Assembly: GCA_963743875.1 (NCBI GenBank)
Contig: CAVURM010000001.1
Coordinates: 682,001-746,000, forward strand
Direction: 5' to 3'
From: RHKX01 sp963743875
GTDB lineage: Bacteria; Actinomycetota; Thermoleophilia; Solirubrobacterales; 70-9
Length of the DNA: 64,000 bases
Positions 37,263 to 45,993 of the stretch are shown here, piece after piece. Positions within the stretch are counted from its first letter, which is position 1; each line of letters begins with the position of its first letter. The position numbers and the translations under genes are program-made. The notes below the pieces were generated by a model. The model ran no database searches, was not told where the DNA came from, and was given only the letters and a program-made list of their open reading frames with translations.

Positions 37263-38278
37263 TCAAGCGCGAGATCGACTTGCGGGCGCGCGCAGGACCG
37301 CAATCGGCCCGGCGTCGCGGCGCAGCGACTCGGGCTCGAGGCCCGCGTCGCGGACCCAGCCGGCGATCTCGTCCTCGGTCCACGTGCCTCCGCCCTCGTT
37401 CTCGACCAGCATCATCAGCGCGAACAGCGCCACCGCCGGCGGCGAGATCGCGATCGGCGCCGAGCACCCACTCGTAGATCAGCAGCGTGCCGCCGGGCGC
37501 GAGCAGGCCGGCGGCCTCGGCGACCAACTCGCGGCAGCGGTCCGGCGGGTGGTCGTGGAGGATGTTGGCGAGCAGCACGTAGTCCCAGATCTCGCCCTCG
37601 CGGTCGCCCGAAGCGCGGCGCTCGAGGTCCCCGACCACGAAGTCGAGCTCGGGGTGGCGCTCGCGCAGGACCGCCTCGGCCGCGGGCAGGTCGAGCACGG
37701 TCGCCTCCAGGCCGGGCACCGCCGCCTCCAGGTAGGCCGAGTGGGAGCCGGCGCCACCGCCGACGTCGAGCAAGCGGCCGCCGCGGTCGAGCCCGGCGAG
37801 CTCGGGCAGCCCGGCACCGAAGCGGTCCGCGAGGTCGTCGAGCGCTCGCAGGAAGTGCGAGTGCCTGCGGCAAGTCGTCGCGCAGGCGGTCACGCCACGG
37901 CGCGATCCGCGCGTGCCCGTCGTCGATCGCCCGCGGCAGCTCGGCCCAGACCCGGTAGAAGAACCACTCCTTGCGAACGATCTCGGCGATCGAGCTCGGG
38001 GGCTCCGTCGACCAGGCTCGCGCGCCGCGCTCGCAGAGCCGAAGCCGGTCGTCGTCGCCCTCGGCGAGGCCGAGGACGACCATCGCACCGAGCAGGTAGT
38101 CGGCTGGCGCGCGGGTCCGTGCCGAGCTCCTCGGCGACCTCGGATGCGGTCCGCGGTCGATCGGCGAGCGCGCCGCGCGACATCCGAGCTCGACCGCGGT
38201 CCCGACGATCGCCGCGTTCTGATAGCCGGTGAGCATGTCGAGCGGGTCGGCCGACGCCGGGCGTGCGGCGGGACTCAT
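37263..38278 (-). CDS. SAM-dependent O-methyltransferase-type protein, several apparent frameshifts
   Basis: Class I methyltransferase with an N-terminal dimerisation domain (about 338 aa). The start MSPAARPASADPLDMLTGYQ at 38278 overlaps the upstream stop (ATGA). The winged-helix part gives TASEVAEELGTDPRA and EWFFYRVWAELPRAI. The SAM-binding core is GGRLLDVGGGAGSHSAYLEA, followed by LDFVVGDLERR, DYVLLANILHDHPPDRCREL and APGGTLLIYEWVLGADRDLA. The resolved end is TEDEIAGWVRDAGLEPESL and AVLRAPASRSRA at TGA 37263-37265. It resembles plant-type and antibiotic O-methyltransferases. The substrate is unknown; being translationally coupled to an FAD oxidoreductase suggests the two act in sequence. 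Confidence 0.78.
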
Positions 38279-39934
38279 GCCGCGCTCCGCAGCGACCGCG
38301 CCGCGCGGGCGGCGTCGCGCAGCATCGCCGCCTGTCCGCGCCAGCGCTCCGCATCCGCTGCCGCTCCGCAGCCCGAGGTCGCGCAGCACCACAGCCGCGG
38401 CGTTGCGGCCCGGCATCCCGGTGACGCCGCCGCCCGGGATGGGTGCCGGCGCCGCTCAGGTAGAGGCCCGGAATCGGCGTCGCGTAGCGGGCCAGCGACG
38501 GCGACGGGCGCATTCCGAGGAGCTGGTCGAGCGACATCTCGACGTGGTTGGGACATGCGTACGGGTTGCCGTTGCGCGCACCCAGTCGCTGCGGACCGGT
38601 GATCTGCCGCTCGACCGGCTCGAGCGATCGGCCCGAGCGCCCGCTCGGCGGCGTTCCACGTGTAGTCGGCGGCGGCCTCGAGCGAGCGCTCGTCCCACGG
38701 CCCCTCGGCCGGCGCGCCAGGGAACGAAGGTCGAGAGCCAGATGACCGCGTGGTCGGGATCGCGCGTCCAGCCCGGCTCGCGGGTCGAAGGGAAGCCGAT
38801 CATCAACGGCGGGTCGCTCCGGCAGCTCGCCGAGCGTGATTCGCGCGAAGGCGGCCTCGATGTCGGCATCCGTGTTCGGCGACAGCATCAGCGCCCGCTC
38901 GAAACCGGCCGGGACGGACGAGCTCGGGCAGCCTCGCGAGCACCGCGTCGACCTTGAGCTCGGAGACGTTGCGGCGGCCGACGTGGATCGCGGCCACCTC
39001 GCCGCGCGAGGGCGGCGGGAACGTCGCTGCCGGATCCACCAGCCCGCTCGAACACGCCGCTTGCGCGTCGATCGCCGAGACGACCGCGCGGCGAGCCTCG
39101 AGGCGCTCGCCGCCGGCGTGGACGGCGACGGCCCGCCCGCCGGCGATCTCGATCCGCTCCGCCGGAGCGCCGAGGCGCAGGATCCCGCCGTGACCCTCGA
39201 GGCAGCGAACGAGCGCGTCGACCGTCCCGCGCGAGCCGCCCGCCGGACGGGCCGAGGGGGCCCCGTGGAACGCGGCGAGCATCAGCGCGCCCGCCGCGGT
39301 GCCGGGGTCGTCGGGCGGCTGCTGGGAGTGAGCTGCCCAGTGCTCGAGCAGCGCCACGCAGGCGGGGGTCGCCGAGGTGCCCTGCGCAGAGCGTGGAGAC
39401 GGAGGCGAACAGCGCCTGGATCAGCTGTCTGACCCTCGGCGCCGAGCGTCAGGTCGGCCAGCGCGGTCAGCTCGCGCATCGTCGGCGGTGGGCCGTTGTT
39501 GGCCTGGCGAGAGCACGTCCGATGCGCCCGCTCGGCCCAGTGCGCGAAGCGGCGGTAGCGCTCGGCCTCGTCGCGGCCCATGATCTCGGCGAACCCCTCG
39601 ACGGTCCGGTCGAGCGAGTTGTGCAGGGCGAGCGTCGACGCCGTCGTCGCAGGGAGCGAGGACGAGCTCGTCGGTCGAGCAGCCACTCGAGCCCGAACCT
39701 GGTGCTCAGCTCGAGGTCGTCGGCGACGCCGCTGGCGCGGATCCCGCTGTGCTCGAACGCACCGAGCTCCAGCCGCCCGGCGCCCGCTCGGGAGCTCGTT
39801 CGGTCACGACGCACCCGCCGGGCTCTGGCGCCTGCTCGACGCACGATCACGTCGAGGCCCGCCCGGGCGAGGTAGCCGGCGCAGGCGAGACCGTTGTGGC
39901 CGGCGCCGATGACGACGACGTCGGCCGCCGCCAT
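38275..39934 (-). CDS. Phytoene-dehydrogenase-like FAD-dependent oxidoreductase, several apparent frameshifts
   Basis: Large FAD enzyme of the CrtI/phytoene-desaturase-like family (about 550 aa). The N-terminal Rossmann motif is DVVVIGAGHNGLACAGYLAR, followed by AGLDVIV. Later pieces are ARPAGGSRGTVDALVRCLEG, HGGILRLGAPAERIEIAGGR and VHAGGERLEARRAVVSAIDA. The C-terminal flavin motif is PGLYLSGAGTHPGG followed by GMPGRNAAAVVL. It starts at ATG 39934, sharing one base with the upstream TGA, and ends by ATGA overlap with the methyltransferase. A carotenoid role is unlikely here because no other carotenoid gene is near; desaturation or ring oxidation of the operon's substrate is an inference. Confidence 0.78.
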
Positions 39935-41355
39935 CAGGTGCCGCCGTCGGAGCCGGAAGGAAGGCGCGACCGCGACCGGCGTACACGGACTCTCCGTGCA
40001 TGCCGGCGCGCCGGACCAGGTCGGCGCCCGCCGCCGCGCGCCTCGGCCGCAAGCGCCGGCACGTCGACTCCGACGACCTCGCCGCCCGCGACCCGGTGGC
40101 GACCATCGACCCAGACGTCGCTGACGCAGCGGGCGGTGGCGCAGTAGACGACCTGCTGCCATGGGTCGTGGATCGTGGCCAGCTCCGGCGTGTTGCCGTC
40201 GAGGAGCACTACGTCGGCTCGCTTGCCGGGCTCGAGCGAGCCGACTTCACGCGTCGAGGCCGAGCGCGCGAGCGCCCTCGATCGTCGCCATCGCGAGGAC
40301 CGTCGCGGGCGTCGATGATCGTCGGGTCCATCGTGTTGACCTTGTGCAGCAGGCCGGCGGTCTTGATCACGCCGAACATGTCCTGGTTGTCGTTGGAGGC
40401 GGCGCCGTCGGTGCCGAGGCCGATGGTGATCCCCTCGCGCCGCAGACGCGGGACCGGACAGACACCGTTCCCCAGCAGCATGTTCGCGACCGGGTTGTGC
40501 GCGACCGTCGACGTCGTGCTTGGCTGAGCAGGCCGATGTCGCGCTCGGTGCACCAGATGCAGTGGGCCGCGATCGTCGTCCGACTCGAGCAGACCGGTCC
40601 GACCAGCGTGCTCGATCGTGGTCGCGCCGTAGCGGAGCCGCGCCTCGGTGAGCTCCTCGCGCACCTCCGACAGATGGGTGTGGACGGCCCAGCCGTTGAT
40701 CGCGGCAGGCTTCGACGTGCGCTCGAAGAGCGCGTCGCTGATCCCGAGCACGGTCCCGACCCCGCAGCGGAAGCCGATCAGCGGCCTCCCCGGCGGCGCG
40801 ATCGGCCAGTGCCTCGTGCTCGGCCATGAACTCAGCCGGGACGGGGGCGCCCTCGTACATGTCCTCGGCCCCGAAGGAGACGACCCCGCGCAGCCCCGCC
40901 CAGGCCAGACCGTCGACGGCCCCGAGGGTCGCGAGGCTGCCGAGGTTGCGGTGACACGACATGTCGTTGACCGTCGTGATTCCGCTCCTCAGCATCTCGA
41001 CCGCCTTGAGCCGGGTCCCGAGACGCGACCTCGTCCGCGATCGATCACCTTGCCGACCGGATTGACGATCCGCTCGAACCACTCGAACAGGACGGCGTCC
41101 TCTCCCATCCCCGGGATCAGGCACTCAGTCAGGTGGGTGTGGGCGTTGACCATGCCGGGCATGACCACCCCGTTGCCGTCGCCGACGACGTCCGCATCTG
41201 GATGGGCGGCCCGAGCCGCCTCGAACCCGCCAACCGCCGCGATCGCGCCTCCGCGCCGATCAGCGACGGCTCCGTCGCTTGATCGGGTCGCCGCCGCCCG
41301 ACATCGGCAGCACCCAGGCGCCGCGAACCAGGGTCTCGTCCGCCGAGGGGCTCAA
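39934..41355 (-). CDS. Atz/Trz-type amidohydrolase (aminohydrolase), several apparent frameshifts
   Basis: Metal-dependent amidohydrolase of the cytosine deaminase/chlorohydrolase (Atz/Trz, MtaD) group, about 473 aa. Corrected pieces: DETLVRGAWVLPMSGGGDPI, GVVMPGMVNAHTHLTECLIP (metal HxH), GTRLKAVEMLRSGITTVNDM, VHTHLSEVREE (His), ATTIEHAGRTGLLES, LGTDGAASNDNQDMFGVIKT (catalytic Asp region) and the terminal GSLEPGKRADVVLLDGNTPE. Such enzymes remove ammonia or halide from amino- or chloro-substituted N-heterocycles. TTG 41355 overlaps the permease stop (TTGA). It most likely deaminates an imine or amino group of the operon's heterocyclic substrate. Confidence 0.8.
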
Positions 41356-42210
41356 AGCTGAGCCCCGATCTGGACGGCATCCTCGGCGGGCTCCGGCGCG
41401 GTGTCGTCGGCCGGCTCCTTACGGGAGTCGTGGTACCAGGGAAGCAGCAGCCGCTCGACCAGGATTACGAGCCCGAACAGGGCGATGCCGATCACCGCCA
41501 GCAGGAAGATCGTCGCGAACATGGTGGCGGTCTCGGTCGCGTTGTTGAGGACGAGGATCAGGTAGCCGAGGCCCTCGGAGGCGCCGACCCACTCGCCGAA
41601 TACCGCGCCGATCACCGAGAGCGCGGCGGCGATCTTGAGCCCGCTGAACAGGAACGGCAGCGCGGCCGGAAGCTGTGCGTAGACGGAACCGCTGCCAGCG
41701 CGATGCCCTCAGGGTCCGCATCAGGCGCAGAAGCTGCGGGTCGGCAGCCCTGCAGGCCGTCGATCGTGTTGACCGCGATCGGGAAGAACGCGACCAGCGC
41801 GATCACCATGATCTTCGGGCGCAGGTCGAACCCGGTCCAGATCACGAAGATCGGGGCGACGGCCGGCACCGGGACCATCTGCGAGACGACCAGCCACGGA
41901 TAGAGCGCGCGCTCGACGACCCGGGAGGAGCGGATCAGCATCGCAAGCGTCACGCCGAGCACGATCGCCGCCGAGAAGCCGATCAGGATCTCCTCGACGG
42001 TGACCCAGGTGTTGTCGAGCAGCAGCTCGACGCTGATCCCAGCCCGCCTGAGCGATCTCGGTCGGCGACGGCAGCGACGACTCGGGCACGTCGGAGATCC
42101 CGACGTAGAGCTGCCAGACCGCCAGGACCCCCACGGCGAAGATCAGCGGAGCCGCCGACCCTGCGCAAAGCGCGCGAGTCGGCGCTGAAGCCGCCGGTGC
42201 GAGAGCGCAT
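41352..42210 (-). CDS. ABC transporter permease (SsuC/ThiX type), several apparent frameshifts
   Basis: Inner-membrane permease of the nitrate/sulfonate/taurine-type (BPD_transp_1) importers, about 286 aa. Pieces include VLAVWQLYVGISDVPESSLP, SPTEIAQAGW, ILIGFSAAIVLGVTLAMLIR, VSQMVPVPAVAPIFVIWTGF and the conserved loop region FPIAVNTIDGLQ, then AAALSVIGAVFGEWVGASEG. The carboxy end is soluble and acidic. ATG at 42210 shares a base with the ATPase TGA; the stop overlaps the amidohydrolase TTG. It forms an importer with the adjacent ATPase and binding protein. Confidence 0.82.
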
Positions 42211-43012
42211 CAGACCTCCGCGCCGTTCGCCGGCGGAGCGTCGCAGCGGCTCCATCAACTTCAGCTTCAGCGCACGCGAACTCGGGCGACATGGTCGTCT
42301 GCTCGATCTCGCGCGGACGCGGCAGATCGACGTCGACGCAGAGCTCGAATCCGACCCGGCCGCCCCGACATCACGTAGACCCGGTCGGAGAGGAAGAGCG
42401 CCTCCTCGACGTCGTGGGTCACGAACAGGATCGTCTTGCGGTCCTCCTGCCAGATCTTCAGCAGCCACTCTGCATCTCCTGGCGGGTCAGCGCGTCGAGC
42501 GCCCCGAAGGGCTCGTCGAGCAGCATCACCTCGCGCCCGGCGAGGAAGGTGCGCAGCAGGGCGGCGCGCTGTCGCATGCCGCCCGAGATCTGTCGCCGGC
42601 CAGACGTCCTCGAAGCCGGTCAGCCCGAAGCGCGCGAACTCCTCGAGGGCACGGGCCCGCGCCTTCCGTCGCGGCACGCCGTTCAGCTGGAGGCCCAGCG
42701 CGGTGTTGTCGAGCACCGAGCGCCACGGCATCAGCAGGTCGCCTGGGGCATGTAGCCGATCTCGCCGAGCAGCTGCTCGGCCGGACGGCCGTCGAGAAGG
42801 ATCCTCCCTCCCGACGGCCGGTCCAGTCCGGCGAGCAGGTTGAACAGCGTCGACTTGCCACAACCCGACGGCCCGACGATCGAGACGAACTCGCCGGCGC
42901 CGACCTCCATGTCGACCCCCTCCAGCGCGCTGACTCGACCGTCGCTCCCGGATCTCGCCGGGAACGCCTTGGTCAGGCCCTCGGTCTGAAGGCGTGCCGT
43001 CGTCGTGGCCAT
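42210..43012 (-). CDS. ABC transporter ATP-binding protein (SsuB/TauB type), several apparent frameshifts
   Basis: ATPase of the importer, about 267 aa. Walker A is VGPSGCGKSTLFNLLAGLDR; IGYMPQ and DLLMPWRSVLDNTALGLQLN follow; the switch region reads TILFVTHDVEEALFLSDRVY with VMSGRPGRI, all typical of nitrate/taurine-type ATPases. The signature and Walker B lie in a stretch with shifted frames (42500-42600) and are only partly legible. ATG at 43012 is 3 bases after the binding-protein stop; TGA at 42210-42212 overlaps the permease start. Confidence 0.83.
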
Positions 43013-43015
43013 CGA

Positions 43016-44093
43016 CTACTCGGAACCCTCGACGAACTCGTTGGTCGCGTAGCGATCGGGCGGGATCGGCTCCGTTGCCAGGTCGTTGTCGACCATGAAC
43101 TGCGACAGCTGCTCGAGGTCATCGGTGTTGAACGCACCGTACTGGTCGGTACCGGCCGCGAACAGCGGCACGTATGCGTCGAGCGATGCCTCGGCGAAAT
43201 CCTCCGGGATCGCCGGATTCTCGCTCGAGCAGGGCGTCGAGGCCCGCCTGCGGGTCGGCGATCACGTCGTCGTAGCCCTTGACCGTCGCGCTGACGAAGG
43301 CCTGCATCAGGTCGGGGTCGGCCGCGATCTGCTCCTCGGTCGAGAAGACGACGAGGCCCGGATACTTCGGCCCGCCGTACTCGTCGAGGGCGAACGACGT
43401 GGTCGGGAAGCCGTCGACCTCGATCTGCACGCCGTCGGCCGGGATGAACCCGGTGAAGGCGTCGACCTTGCCGCTCTCGAGGTTCTGCACCCCGTTGAAC
43501 CCGATCGTGACCTTGTTGACGCTGTCGGGATCGCCGCCCGCATCGGTGATCGTCGTGTTGAGGATCGCGTCGTCGGACGGCACGCCGGTCACGCCGACGG
43601 TCTTGCCGTCGAGATCGGCCGGGGATGTGAAGCCCGGACTCGGTCGAGCGTGATCAGGCCGCCCAGCGGTCGCTGCACGACCGCCATGATTCCCTTGGCG
43701 CCGCGACCGTCGGCGATCTGGCGTGGCGACGTCGATGCCGTCGGCGATGCCGAAGTCGGCCTTGCCGGCGTCGATCAGCTTCAGGGTGTCTGCGGTCGAG
43801 GTCGGCTCGATGATCTCGAGGTTGAGGCCCTCGTCCTCGTAGTAGCCCTGCTCGACCGCCTCGTAGATGCCGGCGTGAACGGGGCCGGGAACGAAGTCGA
43901 GGACCAGAGTTGCGTCCTTGGTCTCCCCACTTCCCGCTTCCGTACTGCTGGTGGTGGAATCGTCGCTGCCGCAAGCGGCGAGCGCGAGGCTCCCGATCGC
44001 CAGCAGCACGGCTCCGAGCATTCCGAGCCAGGTTGTCCGTGATGTTTGTCGTCTGGTCACTGTCATCTCCTTGACTTGATGGACTTCGTTCAT
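43016..44093 (-). CDS. ABC transporter substrate-binding lipoprotein (NMT1/THI5-like), apparent frameshifts
   Basis: Periplasm-facing binding protein of the NMT1/SsuA-like family (about 358 aa). A lipoprotein signal peptide ends in the lipobox LALAACGSDD. The mature part starts with a serine/threonine-rich linker, then ATLVLDFVPGPVHAGIYEAV, DTLKLIDAGKADFGIADGID, PADLDGKTVGVTGVPSDDAI and TGFIPADGVQIEVDGFP. Relatives bind pyrimidine precursors, riboflavin, and other small heterocycles. Breaks occur near 43640-43730 and 43215; the corrected end reads DLATEPIPPDRYATNEFVEG and stops at 43016. ATG at 44093 overlaps the DUF1989 stop. The ligand is expected to be the substrate of the operon's cyclic amidases. 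Confidence 0.85.
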
Positions 44094-44668
44094 GCGGAGT
44101 TCCTCACCTCGACCCGTAGATCTCCGGCCTTCCAGCCGGGGATCTCGGTGTCTGGACAGGCCGAGACTGCAGTGCGAACGTCCCGCAACGCCCGCAGGGT
44201 GATTAGGTCACCAGGTTCGATCTTCACCTCGCCGAGACCGCGGTACGCGGTCGTGTCGACGGTCGCGCTGACGAAGAATGAGAGCATCCCGGTGATCTCG
44301 CTACGGCGGATGCCGAGCGCTTCGGAGATCAGATCGCGACAGCCGGGTCGGCCGTCCTCGTAGAGCTCCGACCAGCAACCCGGATACATGATGTCGTTGC
44401 GTCCCTCTCCCGTGCACTCGCCGACCTCCATCACCGGTTCCCCCTCGCCGTCGTAGAGCCGCATGCCCTCGTCGGCGGCGAAGACCAGCCAGGGGCGACC
44501 GAACCGCTCCCACCCGTTGATGTTGCGCGACAAAGCCTGGTCGAAGCCGTGAAAGCTGAAGTCACCTCCCTGACCGCCATCGATGGTCGAGATGACAAGT
44601 TCCTGGCCCTCCGCCAGGTCGACGCCGAGCCCCGAGCCCGAAGCGACCACCCAATCGCAGGCGTTCAC
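44090..44668 (-). CDS. DUF1989 family protein, divergent paralogue
   Basis: A 192-residue protein of the DUF1989 (urea-carboxylase-associated) family. Starting at GTG 44668, which overlaps the upstream TGA, it contains DFSFHGFDQALSRNINGWER, RNDIMYPGCWSELYEDGRPG, ITGMLSFFVSATVD and VRTAVSACPDTEIPGW. The family motif HD-hydrophobic-hydrophobic-P-x-C reads NDIMYPGC here: the His is replaced by Asn. Characterised DUF1989 pairs form carboxyguanidine deiminase (CgdA/CgdB). This copy is the more divergent of the two in the operon and may be the non-catalytic or specificity partner; that is inference. Confidence 0.8.
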   Translation of the reverse strand: MNACDWVVASGSGLGVDLAEGQELVISTIDGGQGGDFSFHGFDQALSRNINGWERFGRPWLVFAADEGMRLYDGEGEPVMEVGECTGEGRNDIMYPGCWSELYEDGRPGCRDLISEALGIRRSEITGMLSFFVSATVDTTAYRGLGEVKIEPGDLITLRALRDVRTAVSACPDTEIPGWKAGDLRVEVRNSA

Positions 44669-45351
44669 AGTGCCCCCTCCCCGAACCGCCATTGCATCCA
44701 GGCCCGGGCGCGCTCGGCCTCGGCCGGCCAATGCACCGCGCGGGTCTCGAGTTCTTGCGGGCTCAGTTCGTGCCGGCCCTCCGAGGCGACCCAGACACGG
44801 GCGCGCTCCTCGAGAAACCAGGCGCGGACCGCGGCGTCACCGAGGTTCTGCGCGGTGACCAGGGCGCCGTTCCCGCGGAGGATCAGGCAATCCGCCGATC
44901 CGAGCGCCTCGGCAGCCTGACGTGCCCGCTCGCCGTCGCTGACGAGTTGCGGGTCGGCTGTCCAGGCCAGATCCCCGGCGAGACCTGCGAGGCCATGGGT
45001 GACGCCGGGCAGGGCACCCTCGAGACCGACGACGACCACCGATGGGGAATGGACGCGAACGATCGCATTGACGTCTTTGCGGTGCCCGTAGACGGCGGCA
45101 TGCATGCAAGCCTCGAGCGGCAGGCCCGCCCGTCGCCCGCTGGACCGCTCGTCGGCACCGCAGGTGAAGACCTGCTCGGCTGTTGCGGACCCGAGGGGCC
45201 CGGTGTCGGTGATCGCGTACCCGCCGTCGGGAAGCCTCGCGGAGACGTGGCCGAACGCCTCGACCAGCCCGGCTGAGGCGATCAATCGCGCGGTCGAGGC
45301 GACCTCGGCCGCGATGCCCTCCACCGTGGACTGTGAGGTCGCCGCGATCAC
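44665..45351 (-). CDS. Class II aldolase/adducin-fold protein with degenerate metal site
   Basis: A 228-residue protein with the class II aldolase/adducin fold: ASAGLVEAFGHVSARLPDGG, LPLEACMHAAVYGHRKDVNA, VRVHSPSVVVVGLEGALP and LILRGNGALVTAQNLGDAAV. Normal members bind zinc through a HxH (as in VHTHS) and the His of NHG. Here the first reads VRVHS and the second GNG, so two of three zinc histidines are lost. The frame is continuous, so this is not a reading artefact. Aldol cleavage by the usual zinc mechanism is doubtful; a lyase, decarboxylase or binding role is possible. GTG 45351 abuts the upstream stop; the 3' end overlaps the second DUF1989 gene. Confidence 0.78.
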   Translation of the reverse strand: MIAATSQSTVEGIAAEVASTARLIASAGLVEAFGHVSARLPDGGYAITDTGPLGSATAEQVFTCGADERSSGRRAGLPLEACMHAAVYGHRKDVNAIVRVHSPSVVVVGLEGALPGVTHGLAGLAGDLAWTADPQLVSDGERARQAAEALGSADCLILRGNGALVTAQNLGDAAVRAWFLEERARVWVASEGRHELSPQELETRAVHWPAEAERARAWMQWRFGEGAL

Positions 45352-45993
45352 TCAGCCCTCCGGCTCCCAGATCCGGATTGCCATCGAGGTCGGATTGAAG
45401 GCATTGCAGGGCGAAAGATCCTGTGGGCAAGCTGAAAGCGCGACGACGAGATCCTCGAGGACATCCAGGTCGATCGAGGCCCCGGCGCCGTGCTCAGGCT
45501 CGTAGGTGACGATCCGGCCGTCCTCGTGACGGTTGTTCATGAACACGTTCCAAGCCGACTCCCCGGGGGCGTCGAAATCCGATCCGAACTCCGCCAGCGC
45601 GGTCTCGAGTGATCCGAGGCAGGACGGGTGCTCGGGCTTGCCGTAGTCACGTCCGTAGCGCTCCGGATCACAGCAGGGGACGATCATGTCATGAGTGTTG
45701 ACGTCGTCGCGGGTGATCCGCAGCAGCGGGGTTCGGTGGTTGGAGAAGAGCTCGTCCCCGGTTTCCGGCATCAACTTCACCAGGCAGGAGAGCGTGTGTG
45801 CCGGGGACAGGTACTCGGTCGGGTCGCCCGGCCTGTAGGCCATCAGATCGCCGACCTGCTGGCCTTCGAGGTCGACGATCTGAAGCACCTGGCCACGCTT
45901 GGCCTCGGCCACTCCGGCCGTGCTCGCCGGCACATGCACCTCCGAGACCATCCGACCACGGTTCTCGATCGCGATCTTCTCGCCGTTCCTCAT
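45352..45993 (-). CDS. DUF1989 family protein, canonical paralogue
   Basis: A 213-residue DUF1989 protein with the full family pattern: GQVLQIVDLEGQQVGDLMAY, SPAHTLSCLVKLMPETGDEL, NTHDMIVPCCDPERYGRDYG, HPSCLGSLETAL, AWNVFMNNRHEDG and LVVALSACPQDLSPCNAFNP. The HD-x-x-x-PCCD block carries the conserved His, Asp and Cys residues. The related CgdA/CgdB pair removes ammonia from carboxyguanidine, but neither the guanidine carboxylase nor allophanate hydrolase is present here, so a different amidine-like substrate is likely. ATG 45993, preceded by GAGGCGAGGG, overlaps the enamidase stop (ATGA). Confidence 0.82.
   Translation of the reverse strand: MRNGEKIAIENRGRMVSEVHVPASTAGVAEAKRGQVLQIVDLEGQQVGDLMAYRPGDPTEYLSPAHTLSCLVKLMPETGDELFSNHRTPLLRITRDDVNTHDMIVPCCDPERYGRDYGKPEHPSCLGSLETALAEFGSDFDAPGESAWNVFMNNRHEDGRIVTYEPEHGAGASIDLDVLEDLVVALSACPQDLSPCNAFNPTSMAIRIWEPEG

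Noticed and set aside
38275..39934. Carotenoid biosynthesis gene
   Set aside because: The FAD enzyme resembles CrtI in fold, but no phytoene synthase or other carotenoid gene is near and it is coupled to amidohydrolase and methyltransferase genes.
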